Shown here one piece after another: positions 24,990 to 31,942 of a stretch of DNA of 34,458 nt. This stretch comes from a virus. Position 1 is the stretch's first letter; every line of letters begins with the position of its first letter. The notes beneath the pieces are model-generated. The model was not told the origin of the DNA and searched no databases. It worked only from the letters and a program-made list of their open reading frames with translations. The stretch is from positions 1 through 34,458 of the IMG/VR virus record IMGVR_UViG_3300046028_003142. One strand, 5' to 3'. A program made the translations under genes and the position numbers.

Positions 24990-25019
24990 CTACCCTTCTT
25001 TAGATGTTACTTTAGACAT
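24990..25019 (-). pseudogene. Nine-codon remnant of the gp13 start
   Basis: An ATG frame MSKVTSKEG followed by TAG, compared with the gp13 start MAKVTSREG. The 27 coding bases agree at 23 positions. It overlaps the end of the preceding gene by eight bases, exactly as the true gp13 start overlaps the end of the fibre gene, and AGGGG lies six bases upstream. Read as the left-over original gp13 start after insertion of the two collagen genes. It encodes no useful protein. Confidence 0.75.
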
Positions 25020-25344
25020 GTGTTACCCCTGGATTAACCGTGACAATGCCTTCTATTATTCTTATTACAGTATTGCCTGACGTAGCAAGCATATCATATA
25101 AATATCTACCTGATTTCAAATTCGCAGTTGTCGATGCAACTAATGATATTTGCACATTGCCATTTGCTGCGTCAATAATAGTTGAAGTAAAAACTATAGA
25201 ATTTGCCGCAGGAAAAGATCTTCGCATTTCGCTAGCAATAGTATACCCAGATAATGAGATAGGATTTTTACTATTATCCAAATATTCTATATATTCGGTA
25301 AAAGAGCTTCCTTGATCAATAATTAAATTTTTTGTTGTTGCCAT
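25012..25344 (-). CDS. Small beta-sandwich tail/fibre protein (putative)
   Basis: 110 residues. NLIIDQGSSFTEYIEYLDN, then ISLSGYTIASEMRRSF and a C-terminal SGRYLYDMLATSGNTVIRII, is the pattern of a short beta-sandwich domain found as an N-terminal domain of baseplate and fibre proteins in many tailed phages (BppU-like). Here it is free-standing. It would be a baseplate or fibre connector; the partner is unknown. Its stop overlaps the gp13-start remnant by eight bases, suggesting it once abutted gp13. Confidence 0.65.
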   Translation of the reverse strand: MATTKNLIIDQGSSFTEYIEYLDNSKNPISLSGYTIASEMRRSFPAANSIVFTSTIIDAANGNVQISLVASTTANLKSGRYLYDMLATSGNTVIRIIEGIVTVNPGVTHV

Positions 25345-25345
25345 T

Positions 25346-25564
25346 TTAGTTTACAGTTGGTGCGTATTCGAATCCGTTTTTTATCATTTCTTTTCCAATA
25401 ATATCTAATAGAACGTCATCCACTTGTTGATATTTACCTTGCAGCGTTATCAATAATTTATCAGTGAGGCGTTCTATAGATCCTCGCATTTCGTAAACTT
25501 CCACAGTAACTTTAGTTACATCCTCAAAGTAATTTACTGCAACATTGGTTATGTTTAAACTCAT
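25346..25564 (-). CDS. Small protein of unknown function
   Basis: 72 residues, not recognised. It shows beta-type alternation at the start (NITNVAVNYFEDVTKVTVEV), then basic and helical stretches (IERLTDKLLITLQGKY, DDVLLDIIGKEMIKNGFEY). AAGGGG lies upstream of ATG 25564, and the gene is one base from the next, so it is clearly translated as part of the tail operon. A small structural or assembly protein by context. Confidence 0.65.
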   Translation of the reverse strand: MSLNITNVAVNYFEDVTKVTVEVYEMRGSIERLTDKLLITLQGKYQQVDDVLLDIIGKEMIKNGFEYAPTVN

Positions 25565-25575
25565 ATTATTGCCCC

Positions 25576-26058
25576 TTATTTAAATCTACCATAATAGACT
25601 CTATACGCAAGATTTACAATTGCATCACCTTCTATGGTGTTATACCCTTGTCTATCAAAATTATTTTTACATACAATTTTTAATACACCTGATTCTACAA
25701 CTGTAGTTATTATACTAGATCCCAATAATAATCCCGTACTAGGCTGTCGTATTACACGCACAATAGTTGACCCCGTTCCGCTAACTACATATGCTCCGGA
25801 ATCCGAAACTCCACCGTTAATAGTATAAAACGGCATTAAAAAATAATTTTGATCGGTGATGGTTGAATTATTTATCAATATAAATTCGTCAGTTCTATTG
25901 ACATAGGTAGCATTCGGGTCGGCTCCTAATACTGTTGGTATAGATAGTACACCCGGAATATTGTATAATATATGGGGCATTCTTCTATCTAAAGAAAACT
26001 TAAGATCGCCGGCACTATTAGTTATACTAAAATTATCTTTTTCTAAAGTAATACCCAT
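25576..26058 (-). CDS. Structural protein of unknown function
   Basis: 160 residues, mostly beta by pattern, with no signal or membrane segment. LKFSLDRRMPHILYNIPGVL near the start and YNTIEGDAIVNLAYRVYYGR at the end are the most distinctive parts; the SLDRRMPH motif is the sort of conserved head seen in small tail-tip or fibre-associated phage proteins, though I cannot name the family. Start and preceding stop overlap as TAATG. Probably part of the distal tail. Confidence 0.6.
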   Translation of the reverse strand: MGITLEKDNFSITNSAGDLKFSLDRRMPHILYNIPGVLSIPTVLGADPNATYVNRTDEFILINNSTITDQNYFLMPFYTINGGVSDSGAYVVSGTGSTIVRVIRQPSTGLLLGSSIITTVVESGVLKIVCKNNFDRQGYNTIEGDAIVNLAYRVYYGRFK

Positions 26059-27203
26059 TACTGCACTCCAAGGTAAAGTAGATTCGAATTAATATTAAGT
26101 GCAGAATTAAAAAAATAATTTTTAATATTATATTTGTATGTTAATGCAGCCCCTTGACCAACCAAAGTTTCTCCCAACGGCCAAATTATATTTGTATCTG
26201 TTAACGTAATCGCCCCCGCCCTCTCATCATATAGTCCACCTTCTAATGAATTTTCTGCACTAGCTTCAGTTAATGTTCTGCCTTGAGAATAACCCGTAGT
26301 TATATAATGTATTGTTGCATTATATGTGTCGTAACCATATAAACTTCGTATATCAGAATATTTGTTAAGATACGCAATTGGGTCAAATGTTATTGTTCTG
26401 TCTGCCCGCTGATTGGCATAATGTATTTGCCCTGATACAGGATCCGCCCCTAATGAAAGTATTAAATCCGAATAGCTTGCTATATATCTTAAAGCATCTG
26501 CAGTTGAAATATAAAACAAACTAATTGGTAATGAATCTGCAGTATCTCCCGGTAGCCCTGGTATAGTATTTAAATAACTGTTAGGGTTTGCAACAGACGA
26601 TGTAGATATTATTTCCTCATTGCCATTTAAATTTTGTAGGAATATATTTAATTCCGTTGGAAATATTATATAAGTTCCGTTCGATTGTAATTCGGATCTG
26701 TATAAAGAATTTTTACTTATTTCTATACCATATCCTAGTGACGTAGGCTGCTCTACATAATTATATTTTCCCGCAACTTCTTGCCAATTGTAATGTATAT
26801 ATTGATCTAATTTAGTGATAAATCCTGAAAAAGTATAACCACCTATAAAGAAATCAAAAAAGCCAGTCCTAACAGGAGGCTTATCTATAAGTAAAAGATT
26901 GACAAATGAATTAATATCTAATAAACCATTTACAGAATAATTTTCTATAAACGGACCTTTAGTAGGAATATCTTCGCCTAAATTTTCTCGAGTTTGTATG
27001 TCTGAGTATTTTGTTAAAGAAATGCCTTTTGCGGTTTCTCTATAAACTCGCAAATCAGCAGATAACAATGTTTTGGTAAAAGAATAACTTGCAGAATTTG
27101 TAAATTGATCTATATTTTTGTATAGATAACTTCTTTCTGTACTGAATACATTTCCAAGTGTTACTAAATTTTCCGATGCATTTAACAGGTATACGTTGGA
27201 CAT
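26058..27203 (-). CDS. Putative tail protein with two bacterial-type SYxDLI repeats
   Basis: 381 residues if started at ATG 27203, one base after the preceding stop; a longer frame would need TTG at 27227. The N-terminal half is unrecognised. Residues about 240-315 contain two copies of a roughly 45-residue helical module: ALRYIASYSDLILSLGADP with HYANQRADR, then AYLNKYSDIRSLYGYD with HYITTGYSQGR. This module occurs in secreted and calcium-binding-type proteins of Proteobacteria. The C-terminus is polar and beta-like. A receptor- or polysaccharide-contacting role is a guess from context. Confidence 0.6.
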   Translation of the reverse strand: MSNVYLLNASENLVTLGNVFSTERSYLYKNIDQFTNSASYSFTKTLLSADLRVYRETAKGISLTKYSDIQTRENLGEDIPTKGPFIENYSVNGLLDINSFVNLLLIDKPPVRTGFFDFFIGGYTFSGFITKLDQYIHYNWQEVAGKYNYVEQPTSLGYGIEISKNSLYRSELQSNGTYIIFPTELNIFLQNLNGNEEIISTSSVANPNSYLNTIPGLPGDTADSLPISLFYISTADALRYIASYSDLILSLGADPVSGQIHYANQRADRTITFDPIAYLNKYSDIRSLYGYDTYNATIHYITTGYSQGRTLTEASAENSLEGGLYDERAGAITLTDTNIIWPLGETLVGQGAALTYKYNIKNYFFNSALNINSNLLYLGVQ

Positions 27204-27204
27204 A

Positions 27205-27735
27205 TTATATAGTTGGTACGTTAGCAATATTGTTAAATGCCAATATTGTATATCTTTTAGTTACAAACGATAACGGTTGTATTCTAACAAAGTATTCTTC
27301 TTTAATATAAAATTTTGTACTATCCATCATTAATGTTGCTAATCTAAAAGCATTATTATTTAAATTTTGCACAAAGGTATTTGCACCTATAATCTCATTC
27401 GTATCTGAATCTAACAATATTGCACATGGGACAAATCCAAAATTATGATTTGTTATTGTATGGATAGTAGTTCCCCGATTTGGAAAATTAGGCGCGCTTT
27501 TTCCTTTTTTGTTATTTTCATCTGTGTTTACCTCAATATTAGAATATGATTGCACAAAATTAGTTTTTGATAAAATATTAAAATACTCAAACCGAGTATC
27601 AAAATATACTCTATCTAAATTATTTAACGGATTGCTTAAAGGGGTATTACTACCCGTTTGTCCCGTAGGATTATTAAAGATAGATACTATCTTTCTTCCG
27701 GAAACTGTACCTGCCCAAAAAACATTAGTCGACAT
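27205..27735 (-). CDS. Putative distal tail protein
   Basis: 176 residues, not recognised. It opens MSTNVFWAGTVSGRKIVSIF and has a TTIHTITNHNFGFVPCAILL segment and a C-terminal FVTKRYTILAFNNIANV; aromatic-rich, beta-type, with no membrane segment. Its start lies inside the end of the NlpC/P60 gene (11-nt overlap), so the two are coupled and may belong to one tail-tip module. Structural by context only. Confidence 0.55.
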   Translation of the reverse strand: MSTNVFWAGTVSGRKIVSIFNNPTGQTGSNTPLSNPLNNLDRVYFDTRFEYFNILSKTNFVQSYSNIEVNTDENNKKGKSAPNFPNRGTTIHTITNHNFGFVPCAILLDSDTNEIIGANTFVQNLNNNAFRLATLMMDSTKFYIKEEYFVRIQPLSFVTKRYTILAFNNIANVPTI

Positions 27736-28372
27736 TTTTTAATATTTTATTTCTATAGATTACTGCAATTTTTTGTTTATAACTTAACGTCAAATCTTGT
27801 GTAGTAGAAAATCTTCCTGCTAAATGATGCAAAATTTTTCCCTCACCTAAATATACTGCCCCATGATTTGGCATAGAGCTACCTATCTTCATAATTAAAA
27901 CGTCATGTTTTTGTATATCAGATACTTCTTCAAACGAATAATCTTTTGCATTATCTACATATAAATTCTCACCCTGCGCCCACCATTCCCAATTTCTTTG
28001 TATGTTTGTAGGTAAATATACATCAAAGTTTCTTTTGTAATAATCTCGTATCAATGTATAACAATCAAAAAGCCCATGTAAAAATGGCCTATTTTCTAAT
28101 TCGGCATTCTCAAAATACCTATTCGGTATAAAAATTTCCGATATATGTTTAGAGGAACCTATTGTGATAATTGGTATTTTTATAAAATTTAATAATTCTC
28201 GTTCCTCAAAAGTCAATACATTCACATCTGCATTTGTTTTTTTTAATAGCAATACAACCGCTTTATTTGTATTGTCTGCTAAAATTAATTTGCCTTCTTT
28301 TTGGCTAAGAAATAATTTATTTTCTTTTTCTAAATCTTTAAAAAATTCATCAGGAACATTATGACCTAGCAT
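27725..28372 (-). CDS. Lambda K-like tail protein with NlpC/P60 peptidase domain
   Basis: 215 residues. The C-terminal NlpC/P60 cysteine peptidase has C104 in FLHGLFDCYTLIRDYY, H170 in PNHGAVYLGEG and a third polar residue at H182/H183 in ILHHLAGRFS. LPTNIQRNWEWWAQGENLY and KHDVLIMKIGSS fit tail protein K of lambda-type phages. The first 90 residues would correspond to the K N-terminal JAB/MPN domain but lack its metal histidines, so that half is probably degenerate. The likely role is cleaving cell-wall peptide cross-links at the tail tip or processing tail assembly. The start is one base after the fibre gene stop. Confidence 0.85.
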   Translation of the reverse strand: MLGHNVPDEFFKDLEKENKLFLSQKEGKLILADNTNKAVVLLLKKTNADVNVLTFEERELLNFIKIPIITIGSSKHISEIFIPNRYFENAELENRPFLHGLFDCYTLIRDYYKRNFDVYLPTNIQRNWEWWAQGENLYVDNAKDYSFEEVSDIQKHDVLIMKIGSSMPNHGAVYLGEGKILHHLAGRFSTTQDLTLSYKQKIAVIYRNKILKNVD

Positions 28373-28373
28373 A

Positions 28374-29990
28374 TTAAATTTCTATTCTAATAAACTTACT
28401 ATTCAAATCTATAACCATTCTACCGTCGGTTGAACGTAATATACCGGTAGTTACTGTACCTAAACTCTGTGAAATTTCTGATAAATTATTTGCACTAACC
28501 GATACACCTGTAAATATATTAGGAGCCAATTGTGCCCGTTGTATTGAACCGGAAACAATTTTTGTGCCATCTATTGTATTTGCTGCTAGTTTATTACCAG
28601 TAATAGAATTATCTTGTATCTTTGTAGTTATTACGGAATTTGCCCCTAACTTTGCAGAGGTTATTGCCAAATCACTAACTTCTCTAGTTGTAATAGTATT
28701 ACTTACTAATTTACTACCTGTGATAACATTAGATGCAATTTTGCTAGTTATAACAGAGTTTGAAGCCAACTCTACATTACCAACCTGCCCCGCATTTAAT
28801 ACTATGCCGGTAACTGAACCAGATACTCCGGGCGAATAAAAATTCCAAGAAGTTTTAGTTGTATTTAAAATGTAGGATGTTGTGCCTACTATAATTAAAT
28901 CTCCAGCATTATACGTAGATACATCTGAAGGTAATGCGGATAATGTAGGTACTCTCGCAATTACCGTATTACCTGTATATGCGGATATTGTGCGCCAGGT
29001 GGAAGTATCAAAAATATATAAACCGGCATTAGTTCCAGTTTTTCTAAATAAATCACCTACGTTTGCAGAAAGCGTAGATGGTAGAGTTGAACCAGACCCA
29101 ATTCCGCCACTACCGCTTGCGCCAGATACATAGCTAGCTAATGTTTGCCACGCTCCGCTAATAAAGATATACGCAACCCCGCTTACTACTACAGTTCTAC
29201 CTGAAAAATTTGTAACATCACCTACTGCGGGCAATGATAATAATACTTCAATACCTGTAAGAGATGTACCGGCAATTACGCTAGATAAAGTTTTCCATGT
29301 ACCGGATAAGTATACATATGCGGCAGAATTGCCTGTTTCATAAAATAAAGTACCTTCGGGCGAAGACACCGGTCTAATTGTACCAATAGTAAATGCAGTA
29401 GTTCCTCGGAATTTATCCCAACGTAAATCTGAACCGGCTAATCTACCTATGCTTGGATTTGCTGCTAAACCAGATCCGTTACCAATAGGATATCTTGAAT
29501 ATATCCATATATCTCCAGTATAAAAAACAATTCTACCTTCTTGGTTTCCAATAGTAGGTAATGCAGATACAACCGGTACCCCATTAATTGTTACTGTAGT
29601 ATTGCCCGAACCGGTGGTTACTACTATATTTGCCGCACTTACTCCGCCAGTAAAATTTGTTATCTGAGCAGTTACATACCCCTGCGTCGCTAAATCTTGA
29701 TTAAACCATTTAATTGTGCCATCTTCATTTATTGCTAATGACTCTACGCCATTTAAAGAAAAGCCAATTTGTCCTGGGGCTTTTCTAAACATACCCGTAT
29801 CTTTATCATTTGCCCATGTAAACCCAGGAGAAAGTTTTTGATCGCTTCCATATGCAAAAATTTGTCCCCCAGAATATAGAGAATTAAAATTTTCATTTAC
29901 CTTAATGAAAGCATCACGTAGTATGTCACCATCTCCCGCATTAGGAGTAGTGCCTACATTTACATTTGAAAGGTTCTTAGATACTGGCAT
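28374..29990 (-). CDS. Tail fibre with decapeptide repeats and J-type C-terminus
   Basis: 538 residues. The N-terminal motif TPNAGDGDILRDAFIKVNEN (then FNSLY) is a common baseplate-attachment head of fibres in aquatic T4 relatives. Residues about 140-390 contain several loosely repeated units built around GDLFRK/YIF..STWRT (for example YVYLSGTWKTL, YIFISGAWQTL, LYIFDTSTWRTI). Residues 406-495 are about nine decapeptides of the form K[LI]xxNxITxx. The end, SQSLGTVTTGILRSTDG then MVIDLNSKFIRI, matches the C-terminal motif of many lambda-J-like tail-tip proteins. It probably contacts the host or supports the peptidase encoded next. Confidence 0.8.
   Translation of the reverse strand: MPVSKNLSNVNVGTTPNAGDGDILRDAFIKVNENFNSLYSGGQIFAYGSDQKLSPGFTWANDKDTGMFRKAPGQIGFSLNGVESLAINEDGTIKWFNQDLATQGYVTAQITNFTGGVSAANIVVTTGSGNTTVTINGVPVVSALPTIGNQEGRIVFYTGDIWIYSRYPIGNGSGLAANPSIGRLAGSDLRWDKFRGTTAFTIGTIRPVSSPEGTLFYETGNSAAYVYLSGTWKTLSSVIAGTSLTGIEVLLSLPAVGDVTNFSGRTVVVSGVAYIFISGAWQTLASYVSGASGSGGIGSGSTLPSTLSANVGDLFRKTGTNAGLYIFDTSTWRTISAYTGNTVIARVPTLSALPSDVSTYNAGDLIIVGTTSYILNTTKTSWNFYSPGVSGSVTGIVLNAGQVGNVELASNSVITSKIASNVITGSKLVSNTITTREVSDLAITSAKLGANSVITTKIQDNSITGNKLAANTIDGTKIVSGSIQRAQLAPNIFTGVSVSANNLSEISQSLGTVTTGILRSTDGRMVIDLNSKFIRIEI
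28506..28775 (-). repeat. About nine decapeptide coding repeats in the fibre gene
   Basis: Protein-level 10-residue units such as KIASNVITGS, KLVSNTITTR, KLGANSVITT, KIQDNSITGN and KLAANTIDGT, following each other with one-residue slips. Likely an elongated beta-helical shaft. Confidence 0.8.
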
Positions 29991-29994
29991 AGTT

Positions 29995-30201
29995 TTAACT
30001 TAAGTTTAAATGGGTTTTAATCTTTTCAAGTTCGGCTTTTAACATATTTATTTCCGTTTCTAAAGCCCGAACTCGTGCAGTTTGTTTTCTTTTTTCTCTA
30101 TATTCCTGCACCATTCTTAAATTTGTATTTAGAATAGCACCATTCTCCGGATCCTTAACGTAATCCGTATTGTTTTCAATAATTAAAAATTGTTTATTCA
30201 T
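29995..30201 (-). CDS. Small coiled-coil baseplate-associated protein
   Basis: 68 residues from ATG 30201; an upstream TTG at 30210 is not needed and the ATG fits the TAATATG junction with the preceding gene. The first part, FLIIENNTDYVKDPENGAIL, then NTNLRMVQEYREKRKQ, resembles small proteins that accompany baseplate genes in cyanophages, and the rest (RVRALETEINMLKAELEKIK) is a leucine-heptad coiled coil. Probably a structural or assembly helper; no enzymatic motif. Confidence 0.65.
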   Translation of the reverse strand: MNKQFLIIENNTDYVKDPENGAILNTNLRMVQEYREKRKQTARVRALETEINMLKAELEKIKTHLNLS

Positions 30202-30202
30202 A

Positions 30203-31939
30203 TTAAGCAATCAATGATGTAGCAATTAATTTTCTTATTTTAGGTAAATATACAGGATTCGACGCATAGAAAACAACTTTTATTTGATATTGAAAAAAGT
30301 CATCATATGATGTTGACTGTCCTTCTGTATCCGATAAGGATTTATTTACAGTATATTCAAACCCCGGCTCAAGCAATTTATAAATTTCTTGAGTAAATAT
30401 CGTATCGTCAGTGCCAGCAAACGATTTAGTTTGCCCCGGTGCTAAAGCAAGACGAGTCCATGGTCTTGAAGCAATTCCGGCGGTATACGATTTGTCGTTT
30501 CTAGATATAACTCTTGCAAAAACTTCAATATCAGACCCAACTTTTCTATTAACTTCCATTCTAACTTCTAACCCGGTTGAATCTAAATTTTCTGTTAATG
30601 TGACAACTTTACTAATATACCTAGATAATGCGTCACCATTATTAGAATTTAATTCAGAATCAGAAATGTTTGTAGTATATGGGGTTATATTTGTTCTAAA
30701 TACTTGCGATTTTATTAGTTGTTTGTCTAATATCGGGGATACGTCTTGAGATTTTGTTGTTATTGAAATCTGAAGTTTAATATCTCCTTGATCTCTTGTA
30801 CTTTGTCTTCCGGCAATGTCTAATGAGTCACCCGCATTTATTACCTTTGCATCATTTTGTTCTCGATTTGTACTATCGTTAGTTGTTACAATTTTATATT
30901 CTGCAAATGCAGTATCGCCCAATGCAATATCGGTAGATAGTAGACGAATTCTATTATAATCAATTTGCTTAATATCCGGGGAGATTAATTCAAATGTAGA
31001 TGTACCTGTTTCAAATTTTGCTTTTCTAAGATAAAAAGTTAAATCCTCATTATCATCACCTACCCAATTTCCGGTATTTTGTGCTTTGAACAATTTTCCT
31101 GCAAAGGGATTTTTTACAATTTTACCATCACCTCGTTTTGCAGATAATAATGTATACTTTGATGATTTTGTTACTACGCAAAATGCATATTCTCCAGGTT
31201 TTAAGTATACCGGAAAATCAAAGGTAAAATTTGTTGCTTGATAATTTTGACCTGGAACTGGCACCGCAGGTATATTTGCTGGTGCAATAAAAATAGAAGT
31301 ACCGGAAAAGTATTCTGTAGTCGAAGGGGCTCCTCCGGACATAGGACGTAATTCTACTCCTAACGGAAATTTATCATCTATTGCAGATACGAATAATGCA
31401 ATACCTGTCAATACAAGTCCTAACGGATATGCACTTTCATCTACAGAAAACGTCTGAGATAAAGGGTCTAATCTTGTGGTTGTTGTACTGGCATCTCCAG
31501 ACGATCCGGTATTATCTGTTCTAAATTTTTCAGTTCGTCTTAATGATATAGTACCACCTTGTTCAGTATCTACAAGATTTAAGCCATGATTCATTAAAAC
31601 AGTTTCAGAAATATATTTGCAATCGGCAACGCCGTTAGGGCTATCACCAAATGTTATTCGTATTTCACCCGATAAAAATTTATATTGCCCTTCTGTACTA
31701 GGAATATAAAGATACCCGACTGCGGTACCTAGCTGATCTGTTATAATAGGATCAGCAATTAAAGCACCTGTAGTAACTGGGCCGGTAAAATTTGTAACAT
31801 TGACACCGTTAACATAAGAATAAATTCTAATGCTAGGTGGCATCTCAGATACTGCGAAGGATATAAGTTCGGATCCCGCATATACCGGAACATCTGTTTT
31901 CAATGTTTTAGCTGTACTAATAGTACTTGTTGTCGCCAT
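30203..31939 (-). CDS. Baseplate structural protein (DUF4815-associated family)
   Basis: 578 residues. LDPLSQTFSVDESAYPLGLV, FVSAIDDKFPLGVELRPM and FDFPVYLKPGEYAFCVVTKS form a beta-sandwich block found in large T4-like and cyanophage baseplate/tail proteins, where it often lies in the same polypeptide as the DUF4815-type region. Here that other region is on the neighbouring gene, which ends three bases upstream. The C-terminal third (EVRMEVNRKVGSDIEVFARV, QYQIKVVFYASNPVYLPKIR) is a further beta domain. A role in the baseplate wedge or fibre attachment is inferred. A variant late promoter precedes it. Confidence 0.7.
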   Translation of the reverse strand: MATTSTISTAKTLKTDVPVYAGSELISFAVSEMPPSIRIYSYVNGVNVTNFTGPVTTGALIADPIITDQLGTAVGYLYIPSTEGQYKFLSGEIRITFGDSPNGVADCKYISETVLMNHGLNLVDTEQGGTISLRRTEKFRTDNTGSSGDASTTTTRLDPLSQTFSVDESAYPLGLVLTGIALFVSAIDDKFPLGVELRPMSGGAPSTTEYFSGTSIFIAPANIPAVPVPGQNYQATNFTFDFPVYLKPGEYAFCVVTKSSKYTLLSAKRGDGKIVKNPFAGKLFKAQNTGNWVGDDNEDLTFYLRKAKFETGTSTFELISPDIKQIDYNRIRLLSTDIALGDTAFAEYKIVTTNDSTNREQNDAKVINAGDSLDIAGRQSTRDQGDIKLQISITTKSQDVSPILDKQLIKSQVFRTNITPYTTNISDSELNSNNGDALSRYISKVVTLTENLDSTGLEVRMEVNRKVGSDIEVFARVISRNDKSYTAGIASRPWTRLALAPGQTKSFAGTDDTIFTQEIYKLLEPGFEYTVNKSLSDTEGQSTSYDDFFQYQIKVVFYASNPVYLPKIRKLIATSLIA

Positions 31940-31942
31940 TTT

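Noticed and set aside
25097-25104. Exact TATAAATA on the plus strand
   Set aside because: It lies inside a minus-strand gene and points to a strand with no genes for the whole window; chance in AT-rich DNA.
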